Source of the DNA: Verrucomicrobiota bacterium
GTDB taxonomy: Bacteria > Verrucomicrobiota > Verrucomicrobiia > Chthoniobacterales > UBA10450
DNA length: 64,000 nt
Reading direction: 5' to 3'
NCBI GenBank assembly: GCA_003219695.1
Contig: QHQA01000014.1
Span: forward strand, 1 to 64,000
Position 1 is the stretch's first letter; every line of letters starts with the position of its first letter. The notes beneath the pieces are model-generated. The model was not told where the DNA came from, did no database searches, and was given only the letters and a program-made list of their open reading frames with translations. The position numbers and the translations under genes are program-made. Shown piece by piece: positions 8,616 to 16,942 of the stretch.

Positions 8616-10430
8616 TCAGTGCTGGGCGATTGTCCTTTTGGTGCCCTCGATCTTGTTCGCGAGCGTTTTGTTTTTTGGATCGAGCACCAGCGCTTTTTGC
8701 CAGGCTTCCAATGCTTCCGCTGTGCGATTCAATTTCAAATAAGTGTCACCAATGTGTTCGAACACAACCGGATCGTCGTGCTCCACCGTTTTTGCAGCGC
8801 GAAGCAGGTCGCTCAAAGCCTGATCGAATTTGCCTTGTCGAAATTCCACCCAACCGAGACTGTCCAAATACGAGGCGTTGTTTGGTTCCTTCTGGAGGGC
8901 GCGTTTAATCATGGCTTCAGCTTCATCCAGATTCATGTCGTGATCCGCCCACATGTAACCAATGTAGTTGTACGCCTCTGCCGAATTCTCTGGATCGAGC
9001 GCGATTGACTTTCGAAGCAAATCAGCCGCTTTTTCGTACAGACCCGCTTGCTCAGCCGCGGCCCCGTAATTGAAGTAGAACTTCGCGTTTATCACATCGT
9101 CATCCTGGTCCATTTGCGCTTCGTGCAGCGCCTCTTCAAAAGTCGCCACAGCTTGCTGACTCTGCTTCGCCTCGCGCTGGGCGATGCCTAGATAATAGAC
9201 AATCTCGGGTGCGCCGGAAAATCGGCGGCGGGCTTCCGTCAACAGTTTCACTGCGCGATCCGCGTCTTTTAAGGGCCCGAGGAGCAGTTCCGCCAAATGC
9301 AGATAGGTGCCAGCGTGATTTGGATTAATCAACAGGCTTTGCTCGTAATTGGCGGCTGCTTTCGCAAAGCTGGCCTTGGCTTCCTCAACCTGGTTCGCGC
9401 GCAGCAGCGAGCGCGCTTCATCATCCAGCACCTGTGCCAGTAAATCGTAGGGTTGATATTTTTCAGGGTGCTCCTTGATGATTTGCTCCAGCATTTCGAC
9501 CGCTTTGCCGCGTTGATTTGTCAACACAAAACCGGTCGCCAGTTTCTCTCGCGCATTCGAATCGTCCGGTTGCAGTTCGAGCACACGCAGATAAAGCGGG
9601 ATCGCTGCCTTCAGTTGCTGGGATGCTGCGTAATAGTCTGCGACATCCTTCAGAATCGCCGGATCGTCTCCAGCGTGTTCGGCTGCTTTTTTGAAAGCCT
9701 CGTTGGTCCTTTTCAATTCGTCCGGTTTCGGCTGTGAGTCGGACTTAAACAGAAGAGTCATGTAAAGCTTTCCCAGCCGCATCCAGAAATTGGGATCGTT
9801 GCTGCGAACTTTTGCGGCGTGGTCCAGAACTTCGAGCGCCTTTTTTTCCTGGCCGGCTGCCAGTTCGATTTCGACCAAGCGCTGGTAACCTTCCGCGTCT
9901 TGTGCATTCAGGGCGATCGCCCGCTTGGCATAATCGATGGCCTGATCCGTTCTCTTGAGGTACCTCAAGTAAATAAAAGAAAGCTGCTGATAAGGCTCGG
10001 CATTATTCGGGTTTACTTTGATTGCGTCCTTAAGCACATCAATTGCCTGTGGGAAATCCTCCTGCTGTATGAGTAAAGCGGCCACGCGTGCGGCGAGTTG
10101 CGACTGGCCGGGATCGACATTGAGCACTTTGCGATACGCCTCCAGCGCCCGATCCATTTCGCCATTTTCTTCAAACGCCATTCCCTGAACAAAATGCGCG
10201 AGCGCATCCGCTTTGTGCGCCCCTTGTGCGCGCAGAGCAAGATCGGGCACCGGTTTTGGATTTATTGAATCATCCTGGCGCGCCACTTGTTTTGATCGAT
10301 GCGAACGCGCAGTTTTTGCTGGTGTAGCCTTGGGCGCCTGGCCGTACGCAATATTCGCCGCGACGAAAATAGCCAGCGCGAAAATGATACCCCGGCAGGC
10401 GAAAACGCCCCACTTTTTCTGCTCGCTCAC
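8616..10430 (-). CDS. Secreted TPR-repeat protein
   Basis: About 604 residues from a GTG at 10430; a TTG at 10490 would add 20 residues ahead of the signal peptide and is less likely. The N-terminus has a hydrophobic signal segment (GIIFALAIFVAANIAYGQA) with a likely cleavage after Ala. Tetratricopeptide repeats are regular: units such as ALEAYRKVLNVDPGQSQLA, AIDYAKRAIALNAQDAEGY and ADLLRKSIALDPENSAEAY recur to the end, with a final block EALEAWQKALVLDPKNKTL. The organisation resembles outer-membrane or periplasmic TPR lipoproteins that scaffold envelope machinery, but there is no cysteine lipobox. Confidence 0.8.
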   Translation of the reverse strand: MSEQKKWGVFACRGIIFALAIFVAANIAYGQAPKATPAKTARSHRSKQVARQDDSINPKPVPDLALRAQGAHKADALAHFVQGMAFEENGEMDRALEAYRKVLNVDPGQSQLAARVAALLIQQEDFPQAIDVLKDAIKVNPNNAEPYQQLSFIYLRYLKRTDQAIDYAKRAIALNAQDAEGYQRLVEIELAAGQEKKALEVLDHAAKVRSNDPNFWMRLGKLYMTLLFKSDSQPKPDELKRTNEAFKKAAEHAGDDPAILKDVADYYAASQQLKAAIPLYLRVLELQPDDSNAREKLATGFVLTNQRGKAVEMLEQIIKEHPEKYQPYDLLAQVLDDEARSLLRANQVEEAKASFAKAAANYEQSLLINPNHAGTYLHLAELLLGPLKDADRAVKLLTEARRRFSGAPEIVYYLGIAQREAKQSQQAVATFEEALHEAQMDQDDDVINAKFYFNYGAAAEQAGLYEKAADLLRKSIALDPENSAEAYNYIGYMWADHDMNLDEAEAMIKRALQKEPNNASYLDSLGWVEFRQGKFDQALSDLLRAAKTVEHDDPVVFEHIGDTYLKLNRTAEALEAWQKALVLDPKNKTLANKIEGTKRTIAQH

Positions 10431-10580
10431 GCTTAATCTTATCTTTCTGTGGCATGTTCGGCAAACCGACCGCCGTTGCCGACCAGTCAAGTAATGGAGT
10501 GCTGGAGTAATGGAATGATCGGGAATTGGAGAAGTCGCATTACTCCACCGAGTAACGGAAGCACGGTCCCGGTCGCGCCT

Positions 10581-10685
10581 TTATACCTTATACCGGAGTC
10601 GCTTCTTATGCCGATGCGCCCTCATCCGTTTGCGGCGCTTGTGCTTGGCAATTTTCGCTTTCCGTCTTTTCTTGAGAGAGCCCAT
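10581..10685 (-). CDS. bS22/mS38-like (AURKAIP1/COX24 domain) ribosomal mini-protein
   Basis: A 34-codon gene: ATG at 10685-10683, TAA at 10583-10581. The product is almost wholly basic: MGSLKKRRKAKIAKHKRRKR, then MRAHRHKKRLRYKV. The opening MGSxxKKRRK and the later RHKKR match the very short proteins annotated as AURKAIP1/COX24 domain proteins. These are homologous to mitochondrial mS38 and mycobacterial bS22, which bind the small ribosomal subunit near the decoding centre. It is the only gene in the 374-base gap between the TPR gene and the M28 peptidase. The rest of that gap shows nothing recognisable. Confidence 0.85.
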   Translation of the reverse strand: MGSLKKRRKAKIAKHKRRKRMRAHRHKKRLRYKV

Positions 10686-10864
10686 TCGAATTTTGAGATT
10701 CTAATCCGAATTCAACCACTGAAGTTGCGGCGTTGCAACCGCAATGGATAGGCCCACCGCGGAAACCGCAAGAGCTTCCTCCACGCCGGTCGGAATGACA
10801 GAAGTCAATGTTTGAATCGCCAGCTAACAACAAACAGATGCAAGAATATCAGTCGGCTTGCCAG

Positions 10865-12538
10865 TCACTTCTTGATCATCGCATCCCGCTTCGCCTTGAA
10901 TTCTGATCCCGGTTTCCACTCGGGAAACTTGTCGCCGTTGGCGACCTGGTAGCCGACTTCGAACAAAAGTTGAACATCCTGCACGGCCCCGGAGAGGTCC
11001 CAGTTTGGATCAACTTCGTCCGAGACCTGGTGATAATGGTGCGCAGTGTAATCGTCTTTCTTTTGCTGTCCGAAATTTGCCGGTTTGCCGATGAAATCTT
11101 TGCCGCCGCCGGTGTAAAGCGAAGGCACGCCGCGCTTCGAAAATTCAAAATGATCGGCGCGATAAAAGCCGCCTTTTTCCGGCTGACTATTCGGTGTCAT
11201 GACGCGCCCGTTGCGTTTGGCTGCCGCAGCCAGCAGATCATCGAGCGTTGAATTGTTGTCGCTCAGGTCTTCGATGTCGCGCGTTTTCCCCCATGGGTTC
11301 ACTGTGTCGATATTGATATCGGCCAATGTTTTCTCCAGAGGGTATAGCGGGTGTTCCGCGTAAAATTTCGCGCCGAGCAATCCCGCTTCTTCGGCAGTCG
11401 TGGCCATGAACAACACCGAGCGTTTCGGCGGCGGATTCAATTTTGTGAACGCGGCCGCGAGCTGAATAACCGACGCAACGCCCGACGCGTTATCGATCGC
11501 GCCATTGAAAATCTGATCGCCCTGTAATTCGGGATGACGCCCGAGATGATCCCAGGGCGCCGTGTAAATGACGTATTCGTCGCGCATTTTTTGATCGCTG
11601 CCTTCGAGTTTGCCGATGACGTTGTGCGATTTGAACGAACGAAGCTGCTGTTTGATCTCGATGTTGGCTTTCGCATTCGGCGCCACGGGCCGAAATTCTT
11701 TTGTGATCGCCGATTTCTTCAGTGCGTCGAAATCCTGGCCACAATCGGCCAGCAATTTCTTTGCGGCATCGAGTGCGATCCACGAGCGGGCTGCGACCGT
11801 GTCCGTGTTTTTATTTGGCGAATCGATCTCATAGTTTTCCTTGGCCCAACTTGTTTTCACCACGGAATACGGATAGCCAGCGGGTACGGTTTCGTGAATG
11901 ATAATGGCGGCTGCGGCGCCTTTTTGAGCCGCGATCTCGTACTTGTACGTCCAGCGGCCGTAATAGGTCATCCCCTTTCCCTTAAACATTTTGTCGTCGA
12001 GCTTTGATGGGTTCTTCGGATCGGGCACTGGCGGATCGCCGATCAGCATCAGCAACGTTTTGCCGCGCACATCGACGTCCTTGTAATCGTCCCACCCGTA
12101 CTCCGGTGCGACGACGCCGTATCCGACGAAAACCACATCTGACTTGTCGATCTTGATCTCCGGTTGGAGACGCGCCGAGGAGGCGATGTAATCATCCGGA
12201 TATTTAAGATCAATCGTTTTATCGCCAACGACGAACGATAGCGTCGGATCGCTTTTGATCCCGGCGAGAGGGACTTCCTGGAGGTAAGTCCCATCCGGAT
12301 TGCCTGGGTTCAACCCAATCCGCTTAAACTGATCGGTGATATATTTGACGGAAAGTTCTTCGCCTTTCGTTCCCGGCGCGCGCCCTTCAAACTCGTCCGA
12401 TGCGAGAACCTTTATGTGGGCGAGCAGGCCATCCGGCGTGATCGCTTCCAGCGCCGGCTGCAACCGTAACGCCAATTCGTCAGCCGCAAGGAGTAGCGTC
12501 GCACTGAAGCAAAGGATTACAGCGAGTCGCCGTGCCAT
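10865..12538 (-). CDS. Secreted M28-family zinc peptidase with PA-type insert
   Basis: About 557 residues from ATG at 12538 (in-frame ATGs at 12547 and 12577 exist). A signal peptide ([16 protein letters not shown]) is followed by a mixed domain with a protease-associated insert near residues 110-270. The M28 core comes next. Zinc-binding and catalytic segments are in order: APWDHLGRH (His), NGAIDNASG (Asp), [10 protein letters not shown] (Glu pair), DINID (Asp) and a distal TAHHYHQ (His). This architecture matches aminopeptidases that trim peptides in the periplasm. It lies upstream of nothing co-oriented at close range, and the M3 peptidase gene precedes it by about 90 bases on the same strand, suggesting a peptide-degradation pair. 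Confidence 0.85.
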   Translation of the reverse strand: MARRLAVILCFSATLLLAADELALRLQPALEAITPDGLLAHIKVLASDEFEGRAPGTKGEELSVKYITDQFKRIGLNPGNPDGTYLQEVPLAGIKSDPTLSFVVGDKTIDLKYPDDYIASSARLQPEIKIDKSDVVFVGYGVVAPEYGWDDYKDVDVRGKTLLMLIGDPPVPDPKNPSKLDDKMFKGKGMTYYGRWTYKYEIAAQKGAAAAIIIHETVPAGYPYSVVKTSWAKENYEIDSPNKNTDTVAARSWIALDAAKKLLADCGQDFDALKKSAITKEFRPVAPNAKANIEIKQQLRSFKSHNVIGKLEGSDQKMRDEYVIYTAPWDHLGRHPELQGDQIFNGAIDNASGVASVIQLAAAFTKLNPPPKRSVLFMATTAEEAGLLGAKFYAEHPLYPLEKTLADINIDTVNPWGKTRDIEDLSDNNSTLDDLLAAAAKRNGRVMTPNSQPEKGGFYRADHFEFSKRGVPSLYTGGGKDFIGKPANFGQQKKDDYTAHHYHQVSDEVDPNWDLSGAVQDVQLLFEVGYQVANGDKFPEWKPGSEFKAKRDAMIKK

Positions 12539-12628
12539 TCCCGTCATATCGAGACCTTGTAGCGGCGTTTGTGTCAAACGAGCGTAACTTTCACAGGGCG
12601 TTCGCCGCGAGCGAGTTTGTCCTACAAA

Positions 12629-14788
12629 CTATCTGGCTTCCTGCGATGGCCCAGCCGGCGCTTTCTTTTTATCCTGCGGTCCGATGCCGATCTTTTTCAG
12701 GAACGGTTGGATGGATTGCTTGCGGCCCAAGAATTTCTCGATGGAGACCGTGACATCGCGCAAATCGCCCGGTTCGTAGATTTCCCGGCGCAATTTCATG
12801 CCGGCTTGTTTATCGAGATAGCCGTTCTTCGCTTTTTCAAAAACGGTCGCCATGTCAGCGGCGATTGCGTCCGCCCAGGCGTAGCCATAGTAACCGGCGT
12901 CGTAGCCGTTCAAGTGGCCAAAGTAAGAAACGAACGTGGTGCTCCGATCGATTGGCAGAAAGACTTTTTCCAGGATCGGATTCGATATTGCTACGCAATC
13001 GTAAGGCATGTCTTCGGGATGCGGATCGTGCAGGGCCAGATCGAGCGATGCGAATGCGAACTGGCGCCGATAAAAAACACCGGCATTGGCCAGCTTGGCG
13101 TCGTTCAATTTTTTAACGATATCCGCCGGAATTTTCTTTGACGGATCGCGATAATCGGCGGCGAAGGTGTCGAGCACTTTTTTGTCCCAGACCCAGTTTT
13201 GCAGCATCTGCGAGGGTGCCTCGACGAAATCGCCGGGAACATGCGTGCCGGCGAAGCGGCCGTACCTGGCACGAGTAACAATCGAATGCAGGCAGTGGCC
13301 GAACTCGTGAAACAACGTTTCCACATCCTGGTGCGTCATGAGGGATGGTTTGTCCGCGCTCGGTGGCGGGAAGTTGCAAAGCAAAGCGACAGTCGGCCTC
13401 TGGTATTTTCCGTCCGGTAACAATTTGCCACTGATAATTTCGAACTCGGCGAAGTGATTGTATTTTCCTTCGCGCGGGAACATGTCGAGGTAAAACATCC
13501 CGAGCGGTTCGCCACTGACGGCATCGGTCACCAAATAAAGCTGGAGATCATCGATCCATTTATAGGGCGCGGCGATGTTTTCGAACTTCAAGCCAAAAAT
13601 GCTCTGGTAGATGTTGAACATCCCATCGAGCACTCTTTGGAACGGGAAATACGCGCGCAACGCTTCCTTATCGACAGCATATTTTTGTTTGTCCCGCTGG
13701 TTGGCGTAGTAACGCCAGTCCCACACCATGATCCTGGCATTGGGATCCTTCGTTTCGGCGGCTTTCAATTTTTGTAATTCCGCCACTTCGCTGTCGAACT
13801 TCGGCTGGATGCCGATGACCAAATCATTGATGTACTTCTCCGCGTTCACCCCGGTCTTTGCCATTTTGACTTCGGTCTGGTAGTCGTCCCAAGATTTGTA
13901 GCCGAGCCGCAACGCGATCTTGTTCCGGAGCGCGAGCATTTGGTTGAGAACAGGAACGTTTGCGTCTTTGGCGAGCGTCTCGCGAATGAGATAAAGCTGC
14001 TTGCGGGTGGCTTCACTCTTGGCGTTTTCCTCCACCGTGTTGAATTGCCAGGTGACATTTGCCATCACCGTGTAAACGTCATCGCCAGTCCTGATACCGG
14101 GCGAAGCGAAAAAGCTTTCCGGCAGCCCATCCAGATCGGCCTTGGTGAACATGACCGGCGCAGTCGCCTTCACGATGTCGGTGTCGAAGTCGGTCCCGAG
14201 CTTGGACAATTCCTTGCGTAGCTGCTCGACTTCCTGGCGCTGATCGGGCGGCAAATCCAAGCCAGCTCGCCGATAATCGCGCAATGTTTCCTTAAGCAGT
14301 TTTTCGTCTTCCCCGGTGAGTTTCGGATGCGCGTCCGCAAAAGCTTTGATGGCTTTGTAAACGTCTTCACGATAATCAATCCCGACCGCCCATTCTTGAT
14401 AAGTCTTCACCGCGTTCTCCGCCGCGGCGCGCATCGTCGGATTCGTATTTGTTTCCTTGATGATTGTGGCCTTGTTCGCCGCATTTCCGGCTTGATATGT
14501 GAGATCGTCGAGCGCGACGACGCTGCTCTTAAACGTCACCTTGTTAAGATCCTGCGAGCCGATTTCGTCCAGCGCCTTGTTGGCCTTGGCGATAGCGTTT
14601 TTCATCATCGCTTCGACCGCTTCCGGCGTTTGCTCCCAATCAGGGATCGTTAAGACCGCATTCGCCTTCGCAGCGGCGGCCCGAAAGTCATCGACTGTTT
14701 TCAATTCACCCGCGGAAAGATCTAGACGCGAAGCCGCGAGGACGAGCAAGACACAAAGAAACGCAGATTTTCTGGAGATGTTCCGCAT
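12629..14788 (-). CDS. Secreted M3-family metallopeptidase (oligopeptidase / dipeptidyl carboxypeptidase type)
   Basis: 719 residues with an N-terminal signal peptide (AFLCVLLVLAASRLDLSAG). The thimet-oligopeptidase zinc motif HEFGH is at residues 494-498 (LFHEFGHCLH), and a downstream GFAGTHVPGDFVEAPSQ-like segment supplies the third ligand Glu. Length and motif position agree with Dcp/OpdA peptidases, but the signal peptide predicts a periplasmic rather than cytosolic enzyme. It probably degrades short peptides. It is read in the same direction as the M28 peptidase gene that follows. Confidence 0.85.
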   Translation of the reverse strand: MRNISRKSAFLCVLLVLAASRLDLSAGELKTVDDFRAAAAKANAVLTIPDWEQTPEAVEAMMKNAIAKANKALDEIGSQDLNKVTFKSSVVALDDLTYQAGNAANKATIIKETNTNPTMRAAAENAVKTYQEWAVGIDYREDVYKAIKAFADAHPKLTGEDEKLLKETLRDYRRAGLDLPPDQRQEVEQLRKELSKLGTDFDTDIVKATAPVMFTKADLDGLPESFFASPGIRTGDDVYTVMANVTWQFNTVEENAKSEATRKQLYLIRETLAKDANVPVLNQMLALRNKIALRLGYKSWDDYQTEVKMAKTGVNAEKYINDLVIGIQPKFDSEVAELQKLKAAETKDPNARIMVWDWRYYANQRDKQKYAVDKEALRAYFPFQRVLDGMFNIYQSIFGLKFENIAAPYKWIDDLQLYLVTDAVSGEPLGMFYLDMFPREGKYNHFAEFEIISGKLLPDGKYQRPTVALLCNFPPPSADKPSLMTHQDVETLFHEFGHCLHSIVTRARYGRFAGTHVPGDFVEAPSQMLQNWVWDKKVLDTFAADYRDPSKKIPADIVKKLNDAKLANAGVFYRRQFAFASLDLALHDPHPEDMPYDCVAISNPILEKVFLPIDRSTTFVSYFGHLNGYDAGYYGYAWADAIAADMATVFEKAKNGYLDKQAGMKLRREIYEPGDLRDVTVSIEKFLGRKQSIQPFLKKIGIGPQDKKKAPAGPSQEAR

Positions 14789-14921
14789 AAGAGTAGGAGA
14801 CCTAAGTCGGGCACAGATTTACACAAATTGTCAGACATGGCAGAAGGAATTTTGCTGAATCTCTGTTTCATCTGTGTTGATCTGTGGTGAGAACCTGCAT
14901 TTCGAGGAACACGCGCCACGG

Positions 14922-15500
14922 ATGATTCATAAATTTTTTGTCGCCTTTATTCCGATTTTTGTCGCGATTGATCCGATCGGGTTAGTGGCGGTATTTATGG
15001 GACTCGCTGGTAGCGCCTCGCGCGAACAGCGCCAGCGCGAAGCCTATGTGGGAATCTTCACTGCGCTTTGTGTCGCAGTCGGCTTTGTATTTCTTGGGAA
15101 AATTATCTTTGTTGCGCTCGGAATTACGGTAGCCGACTTTCAAGTCGCAGGCGGCCTGATTTTGCTCGGCTTGGCGGGACGCGAACTGCTCAATCTCGCG
15201 CCAGCTGATCGCGCACCGACCGACGACTTCGGAGTTGTCCCGCTTGGGATGCCGCTGATCGCGGGGCCGGCGCTGCTGACGGCGCTGCTAATCCTGGTCG
15301 ATACGATTGGCCTGGTGTTTACGCTGGTGTCGCTTTTGATTAACCTCGCTCTGGTTGCGATTGCGTTCTGGAATGCGGATCGGGTGGCGCGCTGGATGGG
15401 CCGGCAGGGATTGCGTGGCGTATCGAAAATAGTGGCGCTCCTTCTCGCGGCAATTGCCGTGAGCCTGATCCGCCGCGGCTGGCAAACTGCTGGGGTCTGA
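14922..15500 (+). CDS. MarC-family integral membrane protein
   Basis: 192 residues from the ATG at 14922; an upstream start at 14874 would add a non-hydrophobic leader. Six membrane helices with the family motifs are visible: IPIFVAIDPIGLVAVFMGL at the start, GGLILLGLAGRELL in the middle, and PLGMPLIAGPALLTALLIL, where MarC proteins have a conserved PLaiPliaGPg motif. The family was named from a multiple-antibiotic-resistance locus but is not itself shown to export drugs; its substrate is unknown. Confidence 0.85.
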   Translation: MIHKFFVAFIPIFVAIDPIGLVAVFMGLAGSASREQRQREAYVGIFTALCVAVGFVFLGKIIFVALGITVADFQVAGGLILLGLAGRELLNLAPADRAPTDDFGVVPLGMPLIAGPALLTALLILVDTIGLVFTLVSLLINLALVAIAFWNADRVARWMGRQGLRGVSKIVALLLAAIAVSLIRRGWQTAGV

Positions 15501-15608
15501 TCAGTTATTGCCTTTTGTGGCCCTATTTTAACTTGTGGCAACCTAAGTCCAGACAGGAGGGCTGACCCGAATTCAATGTAGCATATTAAGAGCTTAAATT
15601 CGGCGCCA

Positions 15609-15636
15609 TTGACACGCTGGCCTCCATTGTTACTAT
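15609..15636 (+). promoter_or_regulatory. Sigma-70-type promoter of the hopanoid pair
   Basis: A perfect -35 hexamer TTGACA at 15609-15614 is separated by 16 bases from TACTAT at 15631-15636. The hpnH ATG is at 15647, so a start about seven bases after the -10 box would leave an untranslated leader of only some four bases. No Shine-Dalgarno sequence precedes the ATG, consistent with near-leaderless translation. Confidence 0.45.
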
Positions 15637-15646
15637 CCTCGCTCCT

Positions 15647-16936
15647 ATGAGATTTCCCCTTCCGCTCACAGCGAAAATCGCGGCTTACATAATCGGCCAC
15701 AAGTTACGTGGCACCAAGAAGTTCGCCACGGTGCTTCAGCTCGAGCCGTTGCACACCTGCAATCTGACGTGCACGGGTTGCGGGCGGATTCGGGAGTATT
15801 CCACCTCGCTCAAGGACATGATGAGTCTCGAGGATTGCCTTGCGGCGGCCAAAGAGTGCAACGCGCCGATGGTTTCGATCTGCGGAGGCGAACCACTCAT
15901 CTATCCCCACATCGAAGCGCTGGTGGAAGGATTGCTCGCGCAACAACGAATCGTTTACATCTGTACCAACGCCATGTTCATGCGCAAAAAAATGCGCGAC
16001 TGGCTGGCATCGCAGATCGCCAAGCGCGGCGAGTTCGTCGATCAGAAAATCGACAAACTCACGAAAGCCGGTTTGCTCAGCGAAAAAGATGCGGCTGAAA
16101 TCCGCAAAGGTCCGAAAGACCCGGCCAAGCCGACGATCAAGCCAAGCAAATGGATGTATTGGAACGTGCACCTCGATGGGCTAGAGCGAATTCACGATCT
16201 CATTGTGGAGCGCGAAGGCGTCTTCAAGGAATGCATCCTAGCTATCAAGATGGCGAAGATTCTGGGCTATCAGGTCGCCACCAATACGACGATCTACAAG
16301 GAAACCGACATGCAAGAGGTCGAGCAGATGTTCGATTATCTTTCCGATCTTGGCGTGGACGGCCACACGATTAGTCCCGGCTATGACTACGACGCCGCGA
16401 AGAAAGACATGATCAAACGGCTAAATCTGCGCCCTGAAGACTTCTTTCTCACGCGCTCGATGACGATCCAAAAATTCCGGAAGGTCGAGGAGTGGATGAA
16501 TCGATACACGTTTTTTGGCACGCCAATTTACTTTGAGTTTCTCGCAGGGAAGCGGGATTTGACCTGTTCAGCCTGGGCGATTCCGACCCGGAACATTCGC
16601 GGATGGAAAGGGCCCTGCTATCTGATGACCGACGGGCATTACTCGAGCTACGCGGAGTTGCTCGAGAAAACCGAGTGGGACAGATACGGCGTGGTGAACG
16701 GCGTCGCGCGCGACAGCCGTTGCGAGAATTGCATGGTGCACTGCGGTTACGAGCCTACTGCCAGTCTTGGACTGCAAGCGCAGCGTGGCGATACTTGGAA
16801 GACCATTAAATTCAATTTCGGGGCGAAACCGAAACCCGTCGGGCTTGGCAGTGAGACTCTCGCTTTCAACGGTGTCACCTCGGGAAACGGTCACCTTACC
16901 GGCAAACGGGCAGAAGCAACCGCGAAAGCGTCGTAG
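15647..16936 (+). CDS. hpnH: Adenosyl-hopene transferase HpnH (radical SAM)
   Basis: 429 residues. The radical-SAM cluster motif is C38-x3-C42-x2-C45 (HTCNLTCTGCG), followed by the family's ICGGEPLIYPHI. Downstream, NVHLDGLERIHD, VDGHTISPGYDYDAAKK and RCENCMVHCGYEPTAS match HpnH, including the C-terminal cysteine cluster. HpnH joins an adenosyl group to diploptene as the first step to extended C35 hopanoids. The protein is longer than usual: about 45 residues are inserted after the MFMRKKM segment (near residues 110-160), and the C-terminus is extended. It is followed six bases later by squalene-hopene cyclase, so the two form an operon for making and modifying hopanoids. Confidence 0.92.
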   Translation: MRFPLPLTAKIAAYIIGHKLRGTKKFATVLQLEPLHTCNLTCTGCGRIREYSTSLKDMMSLEDCLAAAKECNAPMVSICGGEPLIYPHIEALVEGLLAQQRIVYICTNAMFMRKKMRDWLASQIAKRGEFVDQKIDKLTKAGLLSEKDAAEIRKGPKDPAKPTIKPSKWMYWNVHLDGLERIHDLIVEREGVFKECILAIKMAKILGYQVATNTTIYKETDMQEVEQMFDYLSDLGVDGHTISPGYDYDAAKKDMIKRLNLRPEDFFLTRSMTIQKFRKVEEWMNRYTFFGTPIYFEFLAGKRDLTCSAWAIPTRNIRGWKGPCYLMTDGHYSSYAELLEKTEWDRYGVVNGVARDSRCENCMVHCGYEPTASLGLQAQRGDTWKTIKFNFGAKPKPVGLGSETLAFNGVTSGNGHLTGKRAEATAKAS

Positions 16937-16942
16937 AAAGCG

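Noticed and set aside
8229..9008. Open frame of 259 codons on the plus strand
   Set aside because: Antisense to the AI-2E and TPR genes and crosses their intergenic repeat; no recognisable features.
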